Assembly (NCBI GenBank): GCA_027604665.1
Contig: JADGIZ010000089.1
Coordinates: 1-27,740, forward strand
From: Polyrhizophydium stewartii
Lineage: Eukaryota; Chytridiomycota; Chytridiomycetes; Rhizophydiales
DNA: 27,740 bases
Reading direction: 5' to 3'
Shown: positions 10,742 to 22,600 of the stretch, piece by piece
Numbering within the stretch: position 1 is the stretch's first letter
Layout: every line of letters starts with the position of its first letter
The notes under the pieces: model-generated
What the model was told of the DNA's origin: nothing
Databases searched by the model: none
What the model saw: the letters and a program-made list of their open reading frames with translations, nothing else
Translations under genes and position numbers: made by a program

Positions 10742-10758
10742 CAATACACCCGGTGTGT

Positions 10759-11403
10759 TTAGAGCGGTGCGAAGCCAAGCGCGCTGGCGATCCAGGTGGC
10801 CACACGCCCAACGAAACTGGTTGTCGCCGAGTCCTCGACGACGTCGATATGAGCAGCCGAGCGTGGCGCCGCAGAATTCGGTGCGGCTGGTGGCGCCGTG
10901 CGCCGGGGGCTCCTTCGGGTCGATGCTTTCCTGCCGGCGACGATGTCTGGTACGCTGCTTGGCGGCACCGTCTTCGTGATCTTTAGCTTCGGCTCCGCGA
11001 CGACGCTCTTGGCGGCCTTGGCGCGCGGCAACTGTTTGGCCTCTTTGGATGCCTTTGGCGTCTTAGCCGCCTTGGCGGCTTTTGGGGCCTTGGGGGTCTT
11101 GGAGACCTTAGGTGTGCCGGGAGCTTTGGGCACCTTGGCCGCTCGAGGCGTCTTGGTCTTCTTGACAGCGCGGGCGAGCTTGGCACAACGCGTCAGCAAA
11201 CATCACTCGAGCAGGCTCCCGTCCGCGCCAGCAAAGCACACCTCAGTCTTTGGCTCGGCTTTAGCCACCTGCACAGACACCTTGGGCTTGCTGCGGCGCT
11301 TCTCCGCGGCAAGCTCCGCTGTCACTGCCGTCTCAGACTCTGCAGCCGCAGGTGGAGGGCTCGGGGATGCCAGGCGCGTTGTGGTGTGGACTGCTTTGGT
11401 CAT
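10759..11403 (-). CDS. Small Lys/Ala/Pro-rich basic protein
   Basis: Two exons (11242-11403 and 10759-11178), joined in phase 0 across a 63-bp intron with CTGAC before the acceptor, give 193 aa. The middle is a run of A-K-x-P and K-A-P/K-T-P units like the tail of a linker histone H1, but no H1 globular domain is visible. The C-terminal ~25 residues form a hydrophobic, possibly amphipathic segment (F-V-G-R-V-A-T-W-I-A-S-A-L-G). The start is uncertain: CAG directly precedes the ATG at 11403 and has a CTGAT upstream, so it looks like a splice acceptor. A short upstream exon (11479-11490, encoding M-T-E-I, donor GTGCGC) would extend the gene to 11490. A nuclear or nucleic-acid-binding role is a guess from composition only. 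Confidence 0.55.
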
Positions 11404-11598
11404 CTGCGATTGCGAGAGAGACCCCTCAAACAGGATCAGAGCACCACAGATTCCAATCCCTCGTGATTTCACGCGCACTATCTCTGTCATTTGGCTTGCA
11501 GGAACACGTCTGGCTGCACAAGGACAGCAGTTGATATGGCACAACTCGCGCACGCCATGTGGACCGCCAGCTGGCAAGAGGTACAGACACAGATGTGT
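11404..11598. other. Gap between the RGS gene and the basic-protein gene
   Basis: This 195-bp gap on the minus strand lies between the stop of the RGS gene and the basic-protein gene. It should hold the 3' end of the former and the promoter or 5' leader of the latter. I see no TATA or CCAAT box. It contains the possible upstream exon and intron described for the basic-protein gene. Confidence 0.5.
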
Positions 11599-14500
11599 TT
11601 ATGAATTGCCGCGGGAGACGCTCTCACCTGCTTGCTGAAGAAGCAGCGTCTTAATCTTGGAAAGCTCCTCAATCAGCTCCTGTAGGTCGTCGTGGTCGAC
11701 CTCACCCGACGCATGGTCTTCGAGAATCACCAACTCGAGGTCGTTGATCACTGCGTTGTTGAGGATATGCCGTATCTCTGGCGCAGTCGGCGACTTTCTT
11801 GGAAGTGAATGGTTTCTAGCGTCGAGATCCAGCTTGCCGCGGGACGTTGCGCGGTGTTGGTCGCCTATCAACGCTAGATCTCCACTTGCGCTGCGCAGGC
11901 TCTCGTAAACCGGGTCGACAGCACCGGGACCATCGATCTCAACAACTGCGCGCAGGAGATTGGCCGCATAGTTGTCGTCCTTGATCGCGGTCTGCAGATG
12001 CTGGATGACTTTGCGATGCGAATCTGCAGTACTGATGCGCTCCAAAGGCACTGTCGAGCCATCGGCACCCGAAAGTATGACTTCGGGCCTCTTTTCGTGT
12101 GCGGCCATCGCAGCTGCTTCGCCTCGGCTCAAACGACTTTGCTGCGAGGCTTGCCCACCGTCATGGCCGCCATTTTCTGTGGCAACGGGCGTTGGCCATG
12201 CGATGCTGTAGCGTGGAGTTGAGCCGCGGCTGTTAAACTGGCTCTCAGTCGAGCTCAAATCGAAGGAGTAGCTACCGCCGCCATGGACATAAAGCAGCGC
12301 CGGATCAGCCACTTTCGGTTTCAAGCCAGCCAGTTCGGTCGATGCTTTGGCGTCGGAAATATTCCCCGTGCGATATGCATTCCTGCCCGCATCTTCGAAG
12401 ATCTGGCTCTCGGGAATGTTCTCGCCGAGAAACTTTTGCAGCTTGAGCATTTTCTTGCGCCGATGCTCGCGAGTCCAGTCTTTGATCGTTTCGTCGTTGT
12501 GAAGATCGCGTGAGGCAATCTGATGGACCGACGATTCACTCGGCGATCGAAGCATCGCCTGGTGCAGACCTGGGGTGAGCTGAGTGGCGATATTTGCGGG
12601 TATCTGCGCCTTGCCTGCGGACGTGGACAGCGAATGTGATGTGCAAAACGCAATCCCAAGGCTGCTTGACCCAGCCAGCCTCGGTAGCGACGTCTGACCG
12701 AGTAGCTTGAGTGCGAGGCTCTCGGCAAAGCCTTTGGCCGAGCTATCCGATGTCTTTCGGCCGCCGGACCGAGTCGATGTGCGCTTTGGCGCCAAGTCAA
12801 GATCACTCGGCACCGAGACAGCCATCGAAGGCGCTGGCTCGAGCGAGTTTGCGGACACAATCGAAAGCGCGCTCGACTTGTGCGAAAGAATGCTGGGCGG
12901 AGACATGGAGACCGCTTGCAAGTCGGACGGCGATCGCGGCACCTCGAACGCGTCGGTGAGACGCTGCGACGCGAGCTGGTGCGTCGGCAGCTTCGTACCA
13001 AAGATGTCTTGCAGCTTCTCTGCGCGCTTCTTCATCAGCCGCTTCTCGGGGCTTTTGGCAGCTGCGTCTGCCCGCTGGGGAGAGGTAGGAGACGGCACCG
13101 AATCCCCGTCTGTGAGGTCTTGCTCGTCTCCGAGCGCAGTTGCGGATGCTTCGGTGGGCGGATCGAGCTCGGGATGCGAAGAAATGCCGCGTGTCGTGCT
13201 CATGATCTGGCGCTTCAACTGTTCGGTGCTCGGCCGCTGCCCGAAGAAGCGGGATATCAGCTTGTCTTTCTTGACCCTCCGCTGGCGCGTGTCGGTTGAG
13301 ATGACCTCGCGATACCGGAAGTAGTCCTCGATTGGCAGGGACGGAGAGTCTGCAAAGAAGCCGCGCAAGACCGAGTCAAGCATGCGCGCGCGAATGGGCT
13401 GCATCCCCGAAATGGTGACGAGCGGCCCTTTGGTGTTGGAAAGCCAGAGGATCTTGGACATTGTCAAAGCCGAGTCGGGTAGCGGATGCGGCAAGCCTGG
13501 GTGACTGTGTTGCAGGATGGTGCGGATGCGTCCGCGGATCTCTCTGATATCAGCTGCGAAGCTCGACATTTGAATGAATGCCTCAGAAAATGCTCGGCCA
13601 TCTGCACACGCACGTGGAGTGTCAGACAACCGACGATCCCGGCAAAAAACCACGGCATTTCAAGCCCGATGCACACCTCTTGCGCGGTTCTCGCGAAAGC
13701 GCTGGTAGTGTGCGTTCTTTTCAAAGTTGAAGAAGGCGTGCCCCTTGAGCATTGCAAAGATGCGCTCTTGCGCCTCATCAAAGACCGTCATGATGTTGGT
13801 CTCATCCGATGCCTCATGCGCGCACAGAATCTCGCGGCGAACCTCGTCGGCGATGTTGATCTCGAGCGGTGCGCCGTGCACAATATATGTGAGGCAGATG
13901 TAGAGACGCTGTGCCTCCACGTCAAGGGAAGCGGCGCAGCGGTACACCTCGACATCGAGCCAGAACATCAGGCTCTCGATCGCAAACTGATCTATGCAGA
14001 AAACGTGGAAGATGTCCAGGAATAGCTTGTTGCGGATATATGTCTGGAATCGACCGTCGAGGGTTGCTTCGGTCTGGATACCGGCGTTGCGTTTCATATA
14101 CGGCCCGTGCGGCATTGAGCCTGACGCAGCCTCTGAGCTCAAAGTTGATTCCGCGATTGAAGGCTTGCGGTTCATGAACATGAGCTCATCGGGTTCCAAG
14201 TCGAACATGACCGGCTCGTCATGCATGCGTGGTCGAGTCGAATCTGGCTGGGGTGAAGCCATGTGCGCAGGTAAATTTGCGGGCGAGCCTGACCCTGCAT
14301 CTCGTACGAGAGCCTGGGCCACAAAGCCGCTTTTTGGATCTAGTCCGTGGTTTTGTCCAGCCGAGTGCCCCCCTCTAGGCGAGCCAGCGCCTTGCTCAGT
14401 GCCAGGGATTTCGGTATTGCGATCTACAGCGATGAGCATATGAAGTGCCGTTAGCTGCAAGAACTGTAGAAGATATCTTGCACAAACAGCAGTCTCACCA

Positions 14501-15365
14501 CGAGCGCCAGAGAGACCCTCCTCGAGCAGCGGCTGCTGCTCAAATATGTTGGCCACATGGATGACAGAGTCTTCTTCGGCAACTTCGCCAATGGGGCTCT
14601 GGAACAGCAGAGGCGTCATGGCATGGTCGTACAGAATCCCGCATTGGAACGGCTGCTTCGATATGATGGACTGCCTCGCCAAGGCTTCATGTGCGACTGC
14701 GACAACTGGAGGCAGCAGGAAGCGATATGCGTATTCCGCCTCGATTTGGTGTGCGACGTACTCGACCGTATGCCGTTTGTCGACGACGACGACGAACTCG
14801 CTGACGGGCGTGCCGCGTACGACGATGCGCATAAAGTTGGCGACGTGGCCCGTGGTGCGATCGTGGCATTTGCGCACGACCCTAGACAAGCGCTCCTCGC
14901 GGGACTGGCGCCGCGTCGACACGGATGCTTTGTGCAGCGAATGCGACGACAAATACAAGAGACTCAGCTTTGCTGCTCGCCGAAGACGGCATAGACACAC
15001 GATTCCAGACAGCGGCGCACGCACACTTGCTGTGCCTCTTGCGGCCAGGCGAGAGCGCGCTTTCGAGCGAGCCGGTCGAACTTCTGTAGGCATCTGCGGC
15101 CACTCGGGCCGATAGGAAAGCATACACAAGAGATCAGCACCAGAAAACTTCATCACAGGCCGCCGGCCTCATGGTCACCACTTGGGGAGGCCTCATGCTC
15201 TCTCTCATCATCTGGCGCGATCGTCGTGAGCGCCATAATGAGTTGGCTGCCGAGGATCGTGCGCGGCGCGTAGCGGTCGACGTCGCCATCGCTGTCGCCG
15301 TCGCCATCGGCTCGATCCATTGCTCGCTGTCGAATCGGGGCGGACGTGCGGAAATTGGTGTTCAT
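11599..15365 (-). CDS. RGS-domain protein with an N-terminal extension and repeated FG/P motifs
   Basis: RGS proteins speed GTP hydrolysis by heterotrimeric G-alpha subunits. Five exons (15179-15365, 15025-15093, 14499-14972, 13677-14423, 11599-13601) give 1159 aa, with every junction in phase. The RGS domain lies at about residues 367-492: it opens with F-Q-T-Y-I-R, continues with E-S-L-M-F-W-L-D-V-E and ends with F-E-K-N-A-H-Y-Q-R-F. Residues ~110-225 form a conserved-looking region of unknown fold, with short beta-like runs such as F-V-V-V-V-D-K. The long C-terminal half is mostly disordered but repeats the motif K-L-x3-[FIL]-G-x3-P-x2-Q-[L/I] three times. The start is less certain: beginning at 15156 instead keeps the downstream frame but loses the first two exons. 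The gene starts only 15 bp after the LRR gene ends, on the same strand. Confidence 0.8.
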
Positions 15366-15380
15366 TCTCTTATATTGCTG

Positions 15381-16552
15381 TCAGCCCTTTCTACCCTGGC
15401 GCTCGGCCATCTGCGCGTTGAGCTGCCAGATCGCATCAAAGACTTCCTTGTTGGCCCGCTCAGGCACAATCAGCTTGAGCGGCGGCAGGCGGCCAGCTGA
15501 CCAGGCGCTCTTGCGGGACTGTTGCATATCAAAGAGCTTGTCCATGCCGTGGTCGTCAATAAAGTTTCCGCTCAGGTCAACCAGCGTTAGCGTGCTCGAA
15601 GCGATACACCGGCAAAGCTCCGCAAACGGGACGGTCCCTGCGACGGCCACATCGCTGATCTCGTTGAATGCCAAGTTGAGCGACACCAGCGTCTTTGTCT
15701 GCCCGAGCGCCGACGACAACGCAGGGAGACCGTTGTCGCGCAGTGTGTTGCCGCCGAGATCGAGCCACTTGAGCGTCGCAACTCTTCTGATCAAATCGGC
15801 AAGCTGCGGCGACGACTCTGCCGTGAGTGCGCAGTACCGCATCGACAACTTCTGCAGCGCGCACGAAGGATTCTCGCACAGCGCCTCAAAGATGGCACGG
15901 CTCCCGTCGCCGATCCCATTGTGGTCGAGCACAAGCGACTTGAGCTTATCCGACTCGCGGCAAAGACACGCAATCGTCATGGCGTCTGCAGCGCAAAGGC
16001 CGTTCCCAACTAGCTGCAGCGCACACAGCGTCTGCTTCATCAGAAACAAGCCTGTCTGGCAGGGGCTTGCGGGTCAAAACCCAGGCTGGGTGGATGGCCA
16101 TCGGTCGCATGCCAGGCTCACTAGCGTGCTGAGCGACGTGTCGTGGAAGGCTGCATGCCAGAAGCACAGGCCCACGAGCGGAGTATACTTGCGAAAGGTC
16201 GACCGGATCGCCGCAATATCGCTCGTCCGCACCTGGCTGCTGTCCACGATCAACTAAGCGAGCCACGTATTGTCAGACATGCAGCTGGAGATGCCTCTGA
16301 GGCTCATCAGAGCGGCACCTGCTGAATCTCTTTGTTGCGCTCGATGGCCTCGTCGATTCGCTTGACGACGCACGGCAACGGCTCGGTCATGTACTGTTTG
16401 CAAAAGGCCAGATACTGGCCCTTGAGCTCCTTGCGCCGGATCGCCGCCGGATCTGGCACCGTGGGCAGCGCTTCGCCATCCTTCTTCTTGGAGTCCTTGG
16501 CACTCGCCGAGGCGCCCGTCTTGGAAGCGCTCTTTGGCCGCTTGGGCGGCAT
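15381..16552 (-). CDS. Leucine-rich-repeat protein (ribonuclease-inhibitor-like repeats)
   Basis: Three exons (16319-16552, 16122-16253, 15381-16055) give 346 aa, with all junctions in phase 0. The N-terminus (about residues 1-30) is Lys/Ser-rich and starts M-P-P-K-R-P-K-S. A helical segment with K-G-Q-Y-L-A-F-C-K-Q-Y follows. From about residue 78 onward there are at least five or six LRR units with the L-x-x-L-x-L-x-x-N pattern, for example L-K-S-L-V-L-D-H-N, L-K-W-L-D-L-G-G-N and L-V-S-L-N-L-A-F-N. They are spaced about 28-30 residues apart, as in the RI-like LRR class. This fold binds other proteins; no enzyme domain is visible. Similar small LRR proteins occur in many flagellated organisms, but nothing here fixes that role. 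Confidence 0.8.
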
Positions 16553-16666
16553 GTCGTCGGGCTGTTTTCGCGAGTGCCGAAAAGTCGATGGCGGCTTCGG
16601 AGGTTAATTTCTAGAAGCGGCCGCCTCGCAAGGAACGAGGCAGCTTCACGGCATTCATTGAGGGGA

Positions 16667-19600
16667 TCACAGGGGCGGAAAGATATCACGCGCGGTGCTG
16701 GCGACCGATGCAACCGTGCGTGGCCGGTGATCGAGAGGGTTCGTGCGCAGCAGCAGAGCCGAGTACATGACGCTTGTGGTGTTGGGCCGCACCTGCGCGG
16801 CCTTGAGCCCTTTGAGACTGCCCTTGGACACGCGCTGCGAGGTCGGCAGTGATCCAGCGGTCATGGCGCGGACGCTCATGACAATGCTGGTTGTCATGGT
16901 GCGCGACATGGATCGCCGCAGAAGCGAGTCGCTAACGTGCCGCGAGTGCTGTGTCGCATGGCCGTCTGTCCGTGCACGGCTTGCGACCGTGTATCGCGTG
17001 AGCGCGACCGAGCGCTGTGACATGGTCTCGACCTCTGAGTGCTCTTGGATCGCATTCATCGTCTGCCGGCTTGCGAGCGTTGGAAAGCGCTGCTGCGGCC
17101 CGCGCGCTGCTCCGGCCATTCCGCCTCTGCCGCGCCGCAGCATGCGCTGGCTTCGCTCGCTGCGCACGTCCCAGCCGTCAATGTTGCTCGCGTTTAGCAG
17201 GCTAAAGTCGGTAGATTCGGCTGCATTCGACTCGGACTCGAGGACACCGACGCAGGCGTCGTTCATCATCTTGGCGCGCATCAGCCCGTCGTGGTCGCCA
17301 GCGTCGGGCGGGAAGAACTTGCCGGCAAGGTGCTCAAAGTAGCTGTCGTTGCGCCTCAGCCGGAACGCATGCTGGTCGACGTGGCTGAGCCACTCCATAA
17401 TGTCGCCGCTCTGGTCGCGGATGCGCTGCAGCTCGGCCAGCTTGTTTTGGATCCGCATCTTTTCGAGCACGCTGTCGTTCGACATGCCCAGGTCGCCCTG
17501 AATCATGCCCAAGTGGATCATGGCCGCGCGCAGCATCGTCTTGTCCGTGACACCAAACTGGGCGAGGCCGCGCATCGCTGACTCGCTGTGCTCGGAATCA
17601 GCACGACTGACGGCGCCATTGCGATTGCACAGCATGTGCGGCACTCACACAACAATCGGCTGCTTGTCGTTGAGGCTGTATATCAAGCTCAGCAGGATGC
17701 CCTCGTGGTACAGGCCGTACTTGGCAATGTTCTCGCACAGCACCGCGCGCACGAGCGGGCTCTCGTTGTCGAGCTGGTCGATCTGCGGCAAGATGAACAG
17801 ATGCAGTGGGGTGCGAAAATCCTGCTTGAACGTCTTGAACAGGAAGAGCATTGCTCGCGATGCCTCGATGATCTGTTCCTCGGTGCCGCCGCGGATGACG
17901 TTGGCAAGCACGGATGCGACGGTGGAAATCTCGAGCGTCGGCTGCAGACTGCGTTAGCGCGGCCCATGCAACAACCGTCAGCTGCGCGGCATGCACCTTG
18001 GTCTCCTCGCCGCCCTCCTGCACATGCGCCTGCAACGGCTTGAGCATCTCTGCAATCCGGTCCGAGTTGTTCTGGCCGCGGAACAAGTCCCACACAAACT
18101 GTGCTGCCTCCTCGGCGGCAATGATGGACTGCTGCGACAACGAGCGGATGATGTCGGGCGACTGCTGCTGGCGGTATTTTTCAAACGCACGACGCAGGTC
18201 GTGGTCAGACTCTTGCTTGACGTTCTGCACGACAAACGACCACGTTGGCGGCATGCCCGAGTCCGAGTCGGCGTTGGCCTGGCTCTCGTCGATGGTCGTG
18301 CGCCGCACGCGGGCAATCGCCGCCGCACCGCCGCGGCCGATCCCGCGCAGCTCCGAGTTGCGCGCCGGCACCGCAATCCCGCCCTCGTGGCTCGTGATGG
18401 TCTGCGCGTCAAAGTTGGGCGAGATGTTGACGACGTGCGGGTTGAGCGGCAGGAACTCGAGGTGCGTTGTGTGGCGGCCGCCGTGCGGCTGGCTCGACGT
18501 CATGCTGGCACCCAGTCTTCCCGTGTTGGACTTTGATTTGCCCAGCTCCTGGCCAGGATCGTCGGTCTCGTCCACCGCGCCGCTGTCGATGCGAGCCTTG
18601 AGCAGCTCATCTGCAGGGTCCGCAGGTGCGGAAACCGAGATGGATGTTACTGGCGCAGGCATAACGTCCTCGATTTGTGCAGCGTGCTCTTCTGACGGCG
18701 CACTCTGATCCTGTCCTGCAGTGGCAGCTTCTGCCTCGGTGGGCGGCGCGGAAATCGCCTCCTCGTCGATACGCTTGCTGGCATCAGCCTTCTCGCTCTT
18801 GTGCTTGCTGCTGGGCGGCTTCTTGTGCGACTTGGGCTTTTTCGATCCGTGCTTGCTCTTGGTGGGAGCTGAATTCGTCTTGGACGACTCTGCGGCAGCC
18901 ACAACCGGGGGCTCTTCCACGATCGGCACCGGCTCAAATGTCGTTGGCTGGTCGGGCGGGTCGTCTGCCTCGGCGTCATCCTCGAGACTGACGAGCCGCT
19001 CGAACATTTGGTTGTTGTTCTGGCGAGCACTGAGCCGCCTGCGACGGGCCTCGTCGATGGCGGAGCGCGCTGCCATGGGCTTCTTTGATTTGGCCCCGCG
19101 TGCACCAAACGGATTCTGACTCCCGGCGCCAGGCTCGCTGTCCGAGTCGCTGCCATCGCCGTGGTGGCGGCCACCATGCACTTTGGCAGTTGCCATCTGC
19201 GACCGCCGCCGAGCAGGCTCGATCTCGCCAATCAGCGTGCTGTTGGGCAGTGCCATGTTCGACCGCATCAGCATATTGCGCAGGCGGATGCGCTCCTGCT
19301 GCTTGCTCAAACTCGACTGTGCATGCGATGCATCAAGCGCTGGTAGAGGTGCGGCATCCTCGGTCTCTGTGATTTTCTCCTCCTCCTGTGCGGCCGGTGA
19401 CTCTGTGGCAGCTTCGCCAGCAGGCTCTGGCTCAGACGCAGTGTTCATCGCCTGCAGCTCGTCTGGCTCAGACGCCTCCGGCTCATCCTCAGGCTCGGGC
19501 AGCTCCTCCACCTATGCAAAGCATACAGCATCAGAAATTGAACCGCACGCCACGACGCCATGCAGATTGCCTCACTGGCTCGTTGGTTGGCGTCGCAGGA

Positions 19601-22600
19601 TCGATCAACTCGGCCAAGAACGGCTCACTTGTCGCCCCACTGAGCTTTTCGGTCGATCCGACGACAAGGTCTACCTTATCGAGGCGATTTTCCTTGATCG
19701 GGATCTTGCCGAGATGTAGCGCATGCATGAACCCAGTCTTTTCAGCAGCCAAAAACTTTTCCCTGTTGCGCCGCTGCACCGGCTGTCAGCTCGGCGGCTG
19801 TTCTTCCTGCACCACGCAGGCGAGGCATCAAACCTTTGCTGCATCAAGCCGCCGCTGCTGCGATAGCTGCAGCAGGTACGTCAGGTCGTCTTCCTTTGAG
19901 TGCGTGCGGTTGATCTGCTCCCTGCATCTCCGATCGTCAGCCGCCGCAGCCTCGGCGAGCAGCCATCGGACAAGGGCAAAACCGACTTTTGCATGTGCCA
20001 GTCCGGCACAGATCCTTGCAGGCTGAGTTCCTGCTCGTAGCGGTACTCCCAAAAGTCGAGGTTTGGGTCGAATGCGATCGGGATCTCTGCTTCGTCGTCC
20101 TTGTACACGCGCGCGACGATCTGCCGCATCATTGCGTATGTGATATCTGCCGGGCGTGCAGTCAGCGCGATGTCTCGTGGCACACAACAGCATCAGACGA
20201 GTCTCACAGTCTTGCACGCGCACGATGCTGATCTGGCCAGAAACGCCAACGAGGAGGTCGCCGCGCTCGTTGGCGAAGCAGACGCTTGTGATGGTCTCGC
20301 CAAACTGTATCTCGCTGAAATCGCCGTCAGAACGATTGAGCATGGCATTGCATGCATTGCGACGTCAGCGACAACAGCAACACGCACCGCAAGAGTGTGT
20401 TGTCCGAGTCCCAGATTTTGACCGTCCCATCGTCGCTGGCCGACGCCCACAGGCCGAAATCGTGTCCAGCGGCGATGGCGCACACACGGCCCGTCTGCTC
20501 CTGCTGAGCCTTGCTGTGCGTCAGGACGGTATCCTTTGTGTAGTTTGCAAACACAATCCCGCCGTTGAGCGGCACGGCCAGAGTTGAGGCCTGGTACGAC
20601 ATGGCAAACGCCTTGGACGGCGCGTCAAAACCGTTCAGCGTGATCGAGGACAGCGCAGTGAGCGTGATCGACTGGCTGCCGGCCGACGAAGAGAGCATTC
20701 CAGACAGGATGCCGCCGCCAAAGCTGTTCTTGGTGTCGACGCTGCGGACCGTCCATATCTTGAACAGCATGTCTGTGAGCCGCGAGTCAGCGAGCGCACG
20801 CATGACAGACTCGCTGTCAGCAGCGGGCCCACCCTGCCCGCCCGAGATCAGCAACACGGCCTTGGGATCAAAGCTGAGCATGGTGATTCGAGCCGTGTGG
20901 GCCTGTGCAGATCAGTACGTCAGTCCCGCGATCAGCTGCAAAAATGTCCGCATGGTGCTCAAGTTGGCGCACCTGTACCAGGAACTCGGCCTTTCCGCGC
21001 TGGTCCAAGTCGAGATTGAGAATCTGCCCGCTCTCGGTGCCAGCAACGAGAAAGAACTTTGGGATGCGGCGCGACTTTGGGATGATGCGATGGTCTGCCT
21101 CGTACGAGATGCCCATGACGTGATTGTAAAAGTCGAGCCCGCAGACACACTCTACTTGCTCGCGGGTGGAAGATTCTGCGACATACACATGGCCGCCGTT
21201 AGTAACGAGCCAAGCATGCTCGATGGTTGGATCGAAGACACGCACTCGAGAGCTCCCAGATGTCAAGGATCTTGAAGGGGTTGGCGTTGCAACCGTACAC
21301 GACAATGTCGCCGTTGTTGTTGAAGCTGTACAGCACATCTATCCGCAGTGTCAGAGCCAGGACAGCGAGCTCAAGCGATCGAAAGATGTCGAAGCGTACC
21401 AGAGCTCATGTTCCACGCCAGGTCGCGCGTGACCGTGTCCTTGTGAACCGGAAAGCCAGTCCCAATTACAATCCCGGTGACCGGCGAAATCATTTTGATG
21501 CTGCCGTCGGCCACGGCGGTCAGGATGCGAGCCGGCTTGGAAGGATGCGTCACGCGGCGGATGATGAATGGCGTCGACCTGGCCGCTGCGCTTGTCAGAG
21601 CCAGCACATGCACAAGCACACGGGCCAGTTCGTTGAGAACACAGCGCACCTGAAAAACACAAATGTGAGCTGGTATCGATTGATGTTCCACTGCTGGATC
21701 GACGCCTTGGTGTAGTGGTAAAAGTGGTTGCGCTTGATAAACGCCATGCCGAGGCACGGCAGCTGTGTGTCGAGTCTGGCGAGATTGTCAGCTCCCGATA
21801 TCAATCGAGGCAGTGATGGAAACGCATCACGACGACGGACCGGTAGAGGCACTGTCCGGTCTCAAAGTTCCACATGCGGATCGTCGCGTCAAGGCTCGAC
21901 GACAAGACAACCGGGATTGACCCGGGGCTGGCCTCGCAGCCCTTTTCCATCAGCAGCAGACTGGTGATGGCGTTGAAGTGGTCGTGAAAGTCAAACATGA
22001 GGTACTTGCGCGCGTTCCAGACCTTGACTATGTGCGCCGACCAGCGTCAGCATTACAGACTGTCCGCACCGCAACTTTGCAATGCGATCCATCCAATCCA
22101 AGCGACGTACTGCTGCCGTCCTTTCCGCCCGTGATGATGTACTCAAACGGCTCGTAAAATATGGCGCACGTGATGGCGAGATCGTGGATGTTGTAAAAGT
22201 TGTCGATGCGGTCGCACGTCTCGTAGTCGTAGACATACAGGTTGGTGTCGCAGGCGGCAAAGATCCGGTCAAGCAGGCGCTCGTAGTACACGAACGAGAC
22301 CCACTCCTCGGCCAGGTTGTGCGTGATGACGCGCTTCTCGACCAAGTCGTAAACCTCTTTGTGGATCATGCTGCGGCGGCAAAAGTCAGCAGACGTTGAG
22401 GTGGCGGGCACATGCATGCGGATGCTCACTTGGACTTGACGAGCTTCCATATCTGAGTCATGCCAAGCGGCATGTTAGCGCAAAGCCGCATGTGCCGAGC
22501 CGGTAAGTGCAGATGGACGCACCCGGATGCTGCCGACTTCGCCGCAGATGATCTCGGACCTTCCGGGAACGTACTCAATGCTGTGCGGAAAGCGTCAGCA

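Noticed and set aside
15366..15395. A tiny intron joining the end of the LRR gene to the RGS gene to make one protein
   Set aside because: The possible donor (GTAGAA) and acceptor are only about 25-30 bp apart, shorter than any intron here, and the resulting frames hit a stop codon.
21639..21649. An 11-nt intron in the WD-repeat gene to reach the frame beginning V-R-C-V-L-N
   Set aside because: Far too short to be spliced. An intron from 21579 to 21649 with donor GTGCGC and CTGAC before the acceptor restores the correct phase and joins the WD-like sequence directly.
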